DNA from: Cordylochernes scorpioides
Lineage: Eukaryota; Arthropoda; Arachnida; Pseudoscorpiones; Chernetidae
Length of the DNA stretch: 64,000 nucleotides
Assembly (NCBI GenBank): GCA_030710605.1
Contig: CP092886.1
Coordinates: 51,390,390-51,454,389 of the forward strand
Reading direction: 5' to 3'
In this document: piece after piece, positions 10,611 through 23,589 of the stretch
Position numbering within the stretch: the first letter of the stretch is position 1
How the letters are laid out: each line of letters starts with the position of its first letter
Translations under genes and position numbers: made by a program
The notes under the pieces: generated by a model
What the model was told of the DNA's origin: nothing
Seen by the model: only the letters and a program-made list of their open reading frames with translations
Database searches by the model: none

Positions 10611-12187
10611 TCACTTCTTCAAAACGTTTTTCAAAGTCTCTGTGTCAGATTTTAAGAGCTAGGCTTATTAATCATCGGTGTGTAAACATTACTTCAAACC
10701 TTACTCAACAGACACAACTCTCGACAGAGAATCACCGCAAAATTCAGAAAGAAAGTAGATTTATTTTGTTGATGTAAAGAATGTAATTTGTACGAAGTTA
10801 TTAGGTGAATGCTTCTCATCATGTTTACAAACAAATATTGCGTTAACAATTGTCACTTATTTTGATTATATCATCATTCCTATAAAATGTGAAAATTTAA
10901 AATCAAATTTCAATAATATAATAATTTGAATATTTTGAAGACAGAATATTATGAACCTAATATTGGTATTTTAATTCGTATCATTATACTACTAATAATA
11001 ACGAAAATGAAACCTTAATAATAAGAACAACATTTGTTGAATCAATATTCGTTTGGTCAGCTAACTACGCCCTCTCTTACAGATCTAACTCTCTCTCTAT
11101 CCTGTTTAAATATAATCCACATAGATAAATATTGTGAAAATGGAATAAAGGTTGAATAGATAAATATGTTAACATTTTTGTCTTCTTCTTCTTTCTTATC
11201 TCCACACTGGGTGAAGTAGAATGCAGCCGCCTTTGTCATCAATACTGTGAGCACTACTCAGTGGCAGGCCGACTTAGCTCCAAAAGAAATGGCCGCCTCT
11301 GACATGAGGAAAAGACGTCATGTGCAGCCGCTCCTAACATGGAGTACAAACGCTGCTCATCCTGTATCCCTGGATTAGGAGCCCTTACAGGGTACTATCA
11401 GCCGGGCCAGCTGAGCCCAGGTTTTTTGGCGAGCTTGTACCTGCTCCCCCTCCTCCTTTTTCATCCGGACTTGGGACCGGCAAAGGCGGAGTTTTAACAT
11501 TTGTAAGCAAGTACACAAAACAACACACTCACATTTCTATTTCATATATATTGATAGCAAATGATATATTCCATTAAATATATTCCTGGAAATGAAACAT
11601 GTGTGCATAATAATGCTTAAAACATAATTGGAAATGTCCGTCAAAACATTTTACAGCTTTGGTATTTATATAGCTGGACTTGAAATAGCCATTTATATAT
11701 ATAACGGCAGATAAGTAAAGGTTATAAATAGTAACCTGCTATTATTTATTTATTTATTCAGTCTCTAGCCATTATCTAGCGTACCTTTTATCGATAAAAT
11801 CAATATATTTCAACGAGGTTCATTTTTAGAAATTTCATGTTTGACGTATATATAGATTTACCGTAAGTTATAATTTTTGTTGAATATATTTTTTGATCGA
11901 AAATTTTTATTTTCAAAGTTTAGGACGCTCCTGGCGTGTCGATATATCAATCGCGTTTGCTCCTAATGACAAACAATATGTCTGAAAGCTGGAAATAGAT
12001 AGCCGATTGGCTTTAATTTGAGTTTCGAATAGCTGAAGTTTAAATTAAAATAAAAGTTACATTTCAATTTTTCATTGAAAACACTTTAAATGTTTTTTAA
12101 AATTTGTCTGTTATTCTTATAATGATAATACAAATTTAAAAATTAGAATCATAAGATAATAAAATATTTAAGCACACAAATATCTTA
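10611..12187. other. no gene; one copy of a GC-richer dispersed repeat at 11280-11480
   Basis: The patch at 11280-11480 shares gccgctcctnacatggagta and agccgg phrases with 13500-13640. Both look like copies of one degenerate repeat. The rest is AT-rich without recognisable features. Confidence 0.45.
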
Positions 12188-12372
12188 ACACGTAAAAAAA
12201 ACTTCCAACTGTCCTTACTTCGAAGAAAAATTATTGGGAGGGCTTGGCTCATTAGTGGTCAACATTTCCAGCAATTTCGCCAATTTAATCTAGTGGGAGG
12301 GTTCACCACTGATGAGCCAAGCCCTCCCAATATTTGTGATGGCAATAAGGATAGTAGAAGTTTGTTTTGTAT
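12188..12372. mobile_element. foldback MITE, family A variant, copy 5
   Basis: Inverted arms with acttccaactgtccttact on the left and aaggatagtagaagtttg on the right. The inner block ttgggagggcttggctcat is mirrored by gatgagccaagccctcccaa. A (GT)n run follows at about 12369-12393. Confidence 0.7.
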
Positions 12373-12393
12373 GTGTGTGTGTGTGTGTGTGTA

Positions 12394-14192
12394 AAATTAA
12401 CTTTATTGCTTAAATGTTTTATTTATTTATATATAGATGGCGCGTTATATTGCCATATAATAGAGTACTGTTAAATATTTTGAGGATTTGAGGAATTTTT
12501 AAAACTTTTGTTTTAAAATCCGATATTTTTAAAAATTAAATACAAAATCGAATTTAATCAAAAATTAAGCATGGGAGACTGATTCGAGATATTTTTATTT
12601 TTAGAGATATTTTAATTTAAATATTATCTAGATACAGTGAGAGAGAAAAGAGAACATTGGTATTTTTTTATCGTAAACTATGACATTACAATCATTACTA
12701 TAGCAAATATAGGTATTTAACGCGCTCGTTTCCCCATACAATAACCACAGCTCATAATGAACTATCAGAAAATATTCTTCAACATAGCTATTTTATATGT
12801 TCTCATATTTTTATACTCTATAATATGATATTTGATATGAAACACACATTTTTATCATATCTCATTTACATATAGTTTACCTTTCCCAACTTTGTTTTCA
12901 CACCTGCTATATATCAATTACTAGACGAATTTTCCCCGAGTTGATATAGAATAAAAACCTGTTTTTAAATAAATTTTATTATTCTTAAATTAAATTATAT
13001 TAATATCAAATAATATAATGATAAACAGAATTTTAAATTTCATTTTTAAAAAGGTACTATCTGAAAAGTTGCAATATCAATTTAATTAGTTCCTAAATAT
13101 GTTGTGCTTAGTTGGATTTTATATCAGATTTATATAGCTTCGTGTAGGTTCCTATTTACCTATATTCTACTTGATTCAAATATATTTTCATTTTAGGTTT
13201 ATTCACTTTTTTATTGAGTATTTTACTTTATTGTTTCTTATTTAATTATCAAATTCTCCAGCTACAACAATAATCTAATATTGTTTAAACATATGCAGAT
13301 TATTTAGATTGTTACTTTGCGCTGTGTTGTTGATTCTTATTTCTCAAGTCGTTAAACGATATCCATTAGTCCCATTGTCTCTGCTTTTTTATTATAGTCC
13401 TGGGATTTTCCCAGAGGTCTTTATGTAGACATCATGGATAAGGAAAGAGGGGTGCACGTGCTGTTGGTCATGGAAGTACCACTCAGTGTGACTTTGCTTC
13501 TTTTGGTTGGCCGCTCCTGACATGGAGTACAGACGCCCTTTGTAGCCGCTCCTATGGAGAACAGACGCTCCCAATTGATACCTTCCTATATTAGCCGGGT
13601 GTATAGCATAGCCCTAGGGTGGCCCTATCAGGAGTTAAACTCCCGACGTACTGTGCTACCCGTTTACACCCTCCCGCCACTTTTAGGCTGTAGGATAGGA
13701 TTTTGGGAGGTACTTTGCGCTGTGGTGTCTTTCAGTCCGATAGATGAAAAGACAAACATGTAACGGTTATTATTAAAGTTAGTAATGTGCATCGCGGCGC
13801 GAAGAATAAGAATATTATTGCTATTACTGTATGGAAGGAGTATCCTTAATAAAGGCTTATTGTTGTTATATATATATTACTATTAATTATCATCACATTC
13901 GCCTAAATACGTATATAAGATTTCTAATAGCTGATAATCGCTTTGAAGGAATATAGAAATATAGAAAAAATATGAATTATACTGATTTAATAATCATTTT
14001 GTTTTCTCAATTTTATTATATTCATATTTATTAATATTGTTTTGAATAAAGATTAACAAAACGTTCATACATCACAAATATATACACTTTTTATTTTGCT
14101 AAATTTCGTGATACCACATCCATAAATGTTTGAAAAATATGGGTAATTATGACACATTCTAAAAATGTATATTGTGAAACCCTTTATATATA
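12394..14192. other. no gene; second copy of the 11.3-kb repeat at about 13500-13750
   Basis: AT-rich except for 13420-13750. There gccgctcctgacatggagta links it to the repeat at 11.3 kb, and a tRNA-like phrase (gagttaaactcccgacgt) is visible. No open frame of interest. Confidence 0.4.
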
Positions 14193-14560
14193 CAGTGTGG
14201 CCCATATAATTCCCGAACATTTTTATTAATTTATTATAATATAAATAATAAGTCATGGCTATTTCATAATGACAACGACCGATTCACACTGTATTGTCCG
14301 TCGGATGTTTCTGGCTGAGTATGATATCTCAGTGTGTTCGTCTTATTCCCCTGACCTAGTAACATGTGACTTCCATCTGTCCTCCAAGGTCAAATATGCA
14401 TGAAAAGGAACAAGACTTCAGACCGTTCAAGCTGTGAAAGTAAAGGTGGAACGCAGCGTGAAGGAGCTCAGAGAAAAATACTTCCTGTATAGTTTAAAAT
14501 TCCCATGGAGCGTTGTTGAGAAAGAGGAAATGTATTTGAAAGAAAGCTAAAACAACTGAA
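14193..14560 (+). pseudogene. mariner-type transposase, C-terminal remnant with left terminal repeat
   Basis: At 14193-14225 there is a mariner-like terminal sequence (acagtgtggcccatataatt). From about 14277 the plus strand reads in broken frame VRRMFLAEYDISVCSSYSPD, LVTCDFHLSSKVKYA, stop, KGTRLQTVQAVKVKVERSVK and ELREKY. This matches the mariner pattern ...YSPDLAPCDFFLFPKIK..LKGTRF.....V (family knowledge). The third catalytic aspartate is in the SPDL motif. The N-terminal two thirds are missing and an in-frame stop is present, so this is an internally deleted, inactive copy. Confidence 0.75.
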
Positions 14561-15183
14561 TATGCCCAAATAGAAACTAAAATGTCTTAGAGCATTAGTA
14601 TCGTTATTTAGTAATCACACGATGTTCAACATTGCATATACAGGCTCATTTATTTGAGTTCGGTTTTTTAGAATTGTAGCTTAATCATTGGTTTGAATAT
14701 GTGCAATCTAATAGAACAAACAATTTATATAAATATTAAAAGACAAAATCTTTGATGTATAAGCATCTACCTTTATGAGTAAATCCAATATGTCTACGTT
14801 GTTATTGCCTCAACTATCTTTCCGAGAAAAATACTTTCTTTATTTACGTTTGACACGAGATTTGAGGATTTATATAGACAGCCTGTTCTGTATAAAGCCT
14901 TTTTGAAACAATTGTTATTTCAATATTATATTGTTCAATATAAAATGGTTTATGATTCTATTTTCTCCACAAAATATAATATTTAATGTTAAGACTTTTA
15001 TATTGATATTAGAATCTATATTTATTTATACTGGATAGATCCCCTCAGTATAACCCTTATTATTTTATTCGTTTTCTCTCGTCGGATATAATATATAGAT
15101 ATAATATAACATATATAATATTTTAACAGCGGGTCTCCTTTCGCGAAATTATATTTATGCTCACACACAAGAATATTAAAAAT
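14561..15183. other. no gene seen
   Basis: AT-rich. Short chance frames only. Confidence 0.5.
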
Positions 15184-15300
15184 AAAAAAAAGGCATATCC
15201 TGACCAGGAGCACATGTGCTTTTCAGAAGGCAGAGCGCCATCTGGTGGAACAGAAATCAACTAAACATTGATTTAGCCTGTTACCTGATATTTATGGTCC
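15184..15300 (-). mobile_element. family B element, 3' fragment
   Basis: Reads on the plus strand as the complement of the family B tail: ggcatatcctgaccaggagc, acatgtgcttttcagaaggc, gagcgccatctggtggaaca, then cctgttacctgatattt. The hammerhead-bearing end is absent. Confidence 0.65.
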
Positions 15301-17856
15301 CAGAGGCTTCTTGAGAAACCAAGAAATGAGTATTTAAGGCCAAACCTGCGTAAATACGCTTAAAACATGAAAAAACAATAGAATACAAAACACAAGAATA
15401 TATATTACGTAATATATATTAGGAAACATATAAAGCACTTAACAATCCATATATATCAATGTAGTGATGGATTTATCCGAAGTCCATATTGACGTTAGGT
15501 TGGGACAATGTAGCGAGCACCGAAGTAAAACAACTCGGGGATTTAAGAGCATTAGGTTCCAGCTTCAAATTGTCTTCCGTTTTACCTCAGTCATCAGGTT
15601 GTCCCATGGGAGGAGAAGAAAAACCTCTCCCCACTTCCATCAATGTCAGCAACAACAACTCTGCCGTCAAGTTATTTAAGTTATTATGTAAAATTATCAA
15701 TTTCATTAGCGCTAATTATTTTATATTTTTTGTGTGGCAAATTATATTTTGTAAATTTCCATATACAAGCAATTAAAACATATAATTAAACATATTTTTG
15801 GAGGGTTTGGCTTGTATTTACCTAATCTGAGAGCCATTGAACTGATATGGATATATCTCACAAACCTTGGAAGACAATATAGGCCGATTAATATTTGTAC
15901 GGTTTACTTTTTTATTAATTTGGACTACTTTGAAATCAAGAGCGCTTCATACTCTAACAAAGAGCGCAAATAGGTTGTAGCACATATATAAATAATGTGA
16001 TATAAATGTTACAATTTCGTGATGTTAGGTTATTGTCATTTTCTCCAAGAGTTCTATGTTGTTGGCCACATTTCAAACTTTGTTGATCCATAATACCGGC
16101 CCATAGTGGGGCGGGTTATGTGCGAAAAAAATGAAATTGAAAATCCTATTATTGGTTACTTCGATCAAATATTTATATCAAAATATAATAATGTGTTTAT
16201 GAAATAGATTTTCGAAAGAGAGAATAAAAAGAGAGAGAACAGGTGATTAATTTACATATATGAATATTATCAATATTATAATGTATTTTGGATTTAATAT
16301 CGGACATTCCTTTTCACCATCTATAACATATATATTTGGCAGATTAAGACCGATTTTATAACTCCACGCGTAGAATTTTTACGAATTCCTATCCGTCCCT
16401 GTACTGATGAAGGCCAGTGGAATCCTGTTATACTGGTCGGTTTATTTTATGATTTTGCCTGATCTAGTTCTGCTACCATCTCAAGATCTGATCCAGTATT
16501 TTGTGTGCAAAAGATCAAGTGAGTAAATGGATTTAATGTAAAATGGAAAGTGAGGTATGTCATTTTTTACCAATATAGTGCTATACGGTGCTATAGTGCT
16601 ATATATGAAATATGCTAAAAGGAAATTTCAAAAATGTTCAGATAAATTTGAGAACAGCGTATTTTCTAGTTAACGTGAATAAATAAAATATTTCTTAGGA
16701 AAATTTTACTATTTCGTTTCTATTTTTTTCACAACAGAATGATCTCAATTAGATTTAAATAATATTCAATTAATTTTCTTCAGATAAAACATTTTAAATA
16801 TATAATTTTTAAATAAGCCATAACTCTGACCTGAAGTGTGCGATATATTTACCTGGTGAATAATTTAAAGTAAAAAACGTTTCTCCACCCACGTAGAGGT
16901 ATCTACTGATATCTTCGTATAAAATATTAATGAGGCCTCACTTCCCCTTACGTCAGCAACAACACAACTTGGAATAATTATATTTTGAATATTAAAGTTG
17001 ATCCGATAAAAAATGGAAGCGTTATTGAAATTTAAATTTTAATGTGCTCTATTTTTAAATACAAAGTGTTTTTTATAAATAATAAAATATATTAGGTATT
17101 CACACATTCTCTATAACTATCCCTCCATAAAGCGCTACCATTAATTTTGATCACCTTGACTAAGCTTAATAGATTTACATCGATACCAACTCCATCAAGC
17201 TTTCCACGGCTCAGGGTTCGATAAAAATGTTTATAAAACTTTCATCGTGTGTGTATTGATGCAGGCAGATAATAGCCTGTATAGCAAGTTTGAAAATATG
17301 TCTGTTTCGGATGCGATCACTGCCTAACTTACTAAGCTCGGAAAGCTTGCCGCATCCTGGATTTGTCTGGCCTTTTCTAAATAATTATGGCAGAGCTTGA
17401 CTGTATCTTCTTGCGAGACTTCTTCTATCTTCAACCGAATTGAAGCCTATATGCCTACTTAAAAGTGCCCACAGCACCAGAAAGTCTACTCTGATGACAC
17501 TAATAATTCACCAACACCCGATTTATAACTGACAAACTTTCATTAAACTTTCACACCCTTATATACAGAATTATATTTACAAATATGTAAATATTCTGGC
17601 TGAATAAGAAAAAAAGAGAGAAATTTATATAACCGGCGTCTCCAATCTCATCACATTTGAATATATATATTTTTACAAAGAAGGGTAGATTCAAAACCCA
17701 TTCAAATGAAATATTATATACTAATAAGTTAGTATGGTGTATAAATTTTATCTTTTGTGAGAAATATTTTAAAATTTATCAAAAATATATAATTATGAGA
17801 GAGAAATTGTAAAATAAAATTCAAAGCATACATTTTACATTCGATATTTTCATATA
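15301..17856. other. no gene seen
   Basis: AT-rich. A less AT-rich patch at 15460-15680 has two overlapping plus frames (71 and 95 residues) without recognisable domains. It ends in an aacaacaac run, which recurs at the ends of several other GC-richer patches in this window. Confidence 0.4.
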
Positions 17857-18000
17857 AAAAAGGGTGTACCTGGATCTGTGAAAGGAACACAATTATTTTC
17901 CAAATATTTCTGAGGATATCTCACGTTTATCAAACTTTGACACTCAAAAAGCTTCAAAATAATTTACAAATTATTGTAGTTCACAATCATATGCGATACC
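17857..18000. mobile_element. foldback MITE, family C, diverged half copy
   Basis: The order atataaaaaagggtgtacct, then an A/T stretch, then taatttacaaattattgtag, parallels the left half of the element at 162-425. The mirrored half is missing. Confidence 0.5.
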
Positions 18001-20799
18001 ATTTGAGAAGTTACTTTGATTTGTACTTAACTGTTGGTTTTGCCTGCAACCAACTATACCTTAATTAAAACCTAGAAAGTACAGCATATATCTATATTAA
18101 ATTCTGAAAGGTTTTAGCATTTATGTTCACTTTGATATAAATAATTGAAACCACTTCTGTAGACTTACATCGACGATGTAATATATTGGATGCGAGGACT
18201 CGACTCATCAGCGATGAAACTTCTCAGCGGTTGCCGAAACCTTCTCTAAACCTCTCTATTATTGTATTAGACGCTGTTTTATTAAAATAGTGTTTGCTCT
18301 GTATAGGAAAAATATTATAGGTATTCAAGCAACCTATGGACATAAGATTATAGGTTTTATCAAAAGAAACAGAAAGTCTAAAATCTGATAATTCTATTGA
18401 TAGATGGGATTTTAAAATATAATCTAAATATTGCTGCACCGTCCTGGGAGTTGGCTTCATGTCAATATTCGATTGGTCCATAACAAGATGAAAAGTAACA
18501 CCAGAACGAGTGTGTAATCATAAAACAAATTTATTTTAACAAGGTAAGTATTTTCAAGTTTCGCCAGAGATCTCCAAATAAAACTGAGAGATATATAAAC
18601 AAACTATTTACAAATAAAACGTTGCGTAGTGTCAAATAACTGATGATGATTCACCGAATAGGCCACCACAGATTATTCGGTGACAATAATTAATCAAATC
18701 ATTTTATTCGCGATCGAGCGTTGTGGCCTACTGTACCTATTAAAATTCATATAATGGGCGTTCATGGGAAAAGGAATTCTATGGTGGGGTCCCTCTCCCT
18801 TCCATAGACCTGATGGGACTTGGCAGCAGGGTGGTCTACTCACCTCTACGCCTTGGGAGAAGCCTTCGCGTCTTGGATGGCCTTACCAGGATCCTAAGAT
18901 CCAGACGTACTTCGCCCCAGGAACACCCCCCGCAATATCTTCATATATACAGAAAGTGAGAGAGATAGAATATAGATGCTCTTCTCGCTCGATAAAGCTT
19001 CCACGCAAGAGTATATTAAAACGAAAATGTAGGGAAGGTTTCATGAATCTACCTGCGAATATTGTTTGAAGATCGCACTCTTGAACATCCTCCAGCCCTT
19101 ATCTATAGCCGCCATCTTGTTTTGTCTATCTCGGGGCTGAGCCGGTACACCATTCTGTCTGCTTGGAAGGAGAATAATTACAACGTTGTTTTTTACTCCA
19201 GGCGATTTCTCATTATTGGATTCTGTCTGCTATTATCAATAAAAACATTCAGAATAATTAGAACATTTAAAATGCTGTGCAAGAGTTAATTGAATTTTGA
19301 GATCGGTATATAAAACATAATGTTTATAGGAGAATTTTCTAAAATATTCAAAGATTAAATAGTTTTATAATGGTAGCCCATTATTAATGGAATTTTATTT
19401 TAAATCAATTTTTTTGGAATTTGAATGGAAGAGAAAATTGGATTTATTTTTATTTATCTTGTCGTAAAATAAGGATTGAAGTGGAAAATAATTTTATGTA
19501 AAAATCAAAGCACAACACAGGACCGGGGGAGATTAGAGCTCGGTGCTGGGAGGCAACAGTCGAGACGGGAAACGTTTCATATTTGGAATGACACTGTGAC
19601 ATTTCACACTAGCGGCAGTTTCACGAACAATCCCTTTTGTAAATTTAAAACTTGCTTGACCTGATATCATTGACCCCTAATGAGTAACTTTTTCCAAGAG
19701 GAACCAAGAATATCCATATTTTAGGTGGTTTCTCCTAACAGCTTCTCCTGTATATTCACCATGGAACACAATGAATGCCGCTCGGCTGAAGAAGATAGTT
19801 CTTCCAAGTTCGTTCTATTTTTGTAAACTCCATTTGAATTGATACAAAGCTAATGAGCTTATATATAGCATATAGATAGTCTAATTATATAAATTAAGTA
19901 TATATCTTCATTTCTAAATAGTAATAAAATAAATACTGTAATTAGATATCCTAGAATAATATAGCCACTCAGAATATGAAATCCGTAATCCCACATGCAA
20001 GCAAGCCCTCACTGCTATCTCACTAATAGACCAAGTAATGTTATCTAGATTTAAGACTGTATTTTTTTTTTTGGAAAAACTACCCTTCAGATTCCTATAG
20101 CACTAAGCGGTATAGTCATATGGAATAATTTATATACGATGTGATTTTTAGCCCCAGAAAATAGAACAAGCTATCTACTCTGCCAGCAGCAGGGACCGCG
20201 GGGAGGCGGCCACCGGTCGACCCTGCTTACTGACAGCTGAGATAAGTTCAGCTGCCACATTGTGGGCTTTTTCGTGAAGTTTTCTGTGATTTTTCAACCG
20301 CATTCTATATCGCTACGATTGCGTCCTTCGCTCTCCTCCTCCCACTTGGACAGTGCAAGAACTGTAAACATCCTATAATTATATAGATACCTAGACATTA
20401 AGGTCCATAAACCGGCACGGAAAATAGGCATCTTAGGATCGTTAAGACCGCCCAGGCCTAGAAGGCCCATAGGTTGGTAGTTCTACTTCAAGCAAAGCAA
20501 ACTTTACAGCCCTCTGGTAGGTAGGAGGATAAATTATAATTCATTATCCTTCAACCATACACATTGCCGTCTTTTTGTGAGTCTGAATTCAAGACCACGA
20601 ACTTTCCTGCACGCGTACTATGCGCTCATACCTTAATCAGGCGATAGAAAATCTTGCTTTCCACAGCATCGAATCAGAAGGGTTTTATATACCGATGGCC
20701 TCTCGCCGCAGCAAGGTTGTGCAGAAAAGAGAACTCACTATGCCAAGAGGTAACTATTGAGCAGCGGCCACAGGTAGTTCTGACCAAAGAAGACAAGCA
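18001..20799. other. no certain gene; several less AT-rich patches
   Basis: An 85-residue minus frame at 18224-18481 and a plus frame at 18764-19069 show no domain I recognise. At 20160-20370 a GC-rich patch contains, on the minus strand, a short frame with MRLKNHRKLHEKAHNVAAEL that looks protein-like but lacks clear splice sites. I see no supporting context for any of these. Confidence 0.3.
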
Positions 20800-21450
20800 G
20801 CTGTCTGCCTTACCAGTTACTACTTCATATGATGGGGCCAACTAACTCTCTTGCAAATGTTCCAAAACGAAACAATGTAACAATCAGATTATAGGCATCA
20901 ACACCTTTTCAGAACATATAAAACTGACAGCCTTACTTCCAAATACTACACCCTAGGCCATCTATTCTCCTGTAAACGTCCCCGAGAACAATCTATAGTT
21001 TCAGATCATCTGTCTACTCAGCGTCTACATGAATGCCAACCTTACAGTGAATTACTTCATCAAACAGGACCAAATACGTTTTCTGTAAGCGTCCCTTTAT
21101 GCAATCCATAATTCTCTGATCATCAGTTTCTACACTTCCAGCAGTACCTGATACTGTCTGCTTTACCAATAGTCATTCTCTAATGGCAAAGCCACCTAGG
21201 CTTCTGTAAACGCCCTTTCGTTAGTCCCATTATACCAAATCATTGGTAATAACTTATCCTTTTAGGCTACCAAAGATTGCCTGCCTTAATGACAGCCATA
21301 GTGCACAATGAAGGAGCCACCTGCGCTCCCGCAAGCGTCCCGCAGGGGAAATTGTAGCCGCGAGATAATCCGCACCTCAAACCAGCTATCAATAATAACT
21401 TTCAATATTTCACTCAACGCAAATTCCCATTCCTTACCTTCTCCGAGACT
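20800..21450. repeat. degenerate tandem repeat, about 118 bp period
   Basis: The phrase ctcctgtaaacgtccc and relatives (cttgcaaatgttccaaa, ttctgtaagcgtccctt, ttctgtaaacgcccttt, cccgcaagcgtcccgca) recur at about 20853, 20970, 21085, 21203 and 21328. Spacing is 115-125 bp. A second recurring phrase, near-gacagccttac or gtctgctttac, keeps the same phase. Copies are strongly diverged. Confidence 0.6.
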
Positions 21451-23589
21451 CCAGATACCAAAGAACAAAACCTTTCTTGCTCGTGTAGTTATGAGGGTGG
21501 GGGGAATTAGGTCTTCAGACCTACACTACTCTGTACTTTTTATCCTGGGGACAGGCAATCCTACTAAAAAGGCCTACACCCAGTATTCGACCATTACTTT
21601 TTTCTAAAAATCTGCAGAACCTCTTAATTAATTACTAAACATCCATAAGCCGCCATTGACCTACTACAATTACCTTTTGAGAGCTCCAGCGCACATGAAC
21701 TCCTTATAGCACCACCAGGAATAGAAATGTGAAGCCATGTTCCATACATTTCCTGAAACTCCGGAATCCAGTCAAAGAAAACCTTTCTTTCCAGCTCGGT
21801 TATAAATTAGGGAAGGTCAGGGCAGTCAGACTCTACTTTCTTCAGCCAAAAGGGGGCAGCCCTCTCCCTAACAAAACATATTCAGCATTATCGACAATTT
21901 ATTTTTCTCCGGGAACCCAGAACCACTAAGAGTAAGTATTCAACATTCATCATACACCTTCAAGTAACTTCACCTACCTCTTAGAGAGCACCACGTTCTC
22001 TATAATGTATTACACCTCTCTCTCTCTCTCTGATATATATTCTCTCAAATATTAAACCCTTATAATTATCATTTCGCGGGATTCCAAACTTAATGAAAAT
22101 AATAGCATTCTGTACTGCTCCCGTTTACCGAGGGAATGGGACCCGAAGACTATTCACACAGTATTATTTCGAAAGATACTCTTCCCAAGAAACCAGACTC
22201 CACTGAAACAAGTTCCTATAACCGCCTGGTATGGTGAGAGATCCACTCCATGCAATTGTTCACATTACTCGCCTCGCTTAAACGGCAGGGCGACCGAATC
22301 AAGGAGAACACACACCTTGCTTATCGTGTCAGGTGGGACAACCCTGACTATGTAAGCTGCCAGTATTGGCCGACCGCCAAGTGCCGTGGTCCGTGTCGTG
22401 TCCCAGGTTGAGCCAGCGACTGGTCAGCACATGCAGGTGTAGAGCCGAGTGGCAGAGTGTTGGAAGGTCGTCGGGACATGCCCAGGCCTATTTGCGCAAT
22501 CTGGTGAACAACAACATCAACTAACCACTCGCCGGTAAATAACCAGACCCACCGTAAATAGACACAGAGAGAAATAAAGAAATAAATATTGAAATTTCCA
22601 TTTTATTTTTTTATTTTTGGGAGAAATATCCTTTGATATATATGTTATATTTAATAAAGATGAATGAGATTTCTATTGTATTTTAGAATTGTTGAGATTA
22701 TGCTATGGTAATGCAGTCGTGGTTAAAAATCTTGAAATAAAAATAATAATGGTTTTGATCAAGAGGTTGCTTTAATTGAGCTAAGGAGTGTATAAAAGAC
22801 ATAATTTGGTAAAAGTACTGCTTGGCTTAAAGCGAGTAAAATAAGGAAAACAAAAGATTATTTACATAATGTACAAATGTTTTGAGCCGGCCATCGGGGA
22901 ACAACAACAACGAGTTTTTATAGGGGAAGCATGACCTCTGGCGGTCGATTTAACAGAGTATTTGGATCTATGAAATATAATTTTAAATAGAATAATATTT
23001 TAATATAACATATATATATATAACTACTAAATAACATATACCACGGGTGACGTATTCCTATAACTATGGCCCCACTCCCCCAGAGGGGCGTCATATTCAC
23101 ACCAATATAAGTTCATGTAATTTACTGTGTCATGTGTACTTCACCTATGTCTTTTCTACTTTGAAATCGGCTATTCATTACCAGAGAAGATTGAACTGGA
23201 TAGAATTTTATAAGAACTAGATTTCAAGAAATTACCTCTGGGACCTTTAGAGTAAATAGCTTTTAAAAGGTCGTCTGTTCGAAATAGAAATTACAAGAAC
23301 TTCTGAAATGTAAAAGTGAAAAACAGAATGTACTCTAATACATTAGAATTACGATGTATTGCAATTGAATTTCTTTATTTTTAAAATAAAATAAACTAAT
23401 TTGGAAAACCTTTCTAACTTTTATTATACAATTACAATTTTACCAAGAATGTGTATTGTCTTCATCTGATGATATAAATTCTAATATAAATCTAATGTTA
23501 TGCTATTTGGAAAATGAAAAATAAAATTATTTTGGCAAAGAATAATTTAATCGATTCCCTACTAGCGAGTTGTTAGACCTTCAAACATA
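21451..23589. other. no gene; GC-richer patch at 22100-22530
   Basis: The patch at 22230-22530 has a tRNA A-box-like string (gtggcagagtgttgg) near 22450 and ends in gaacaacaacatcaac. It could be an unrecognised SINE. No protein match is evident. Confidence 0.35.
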
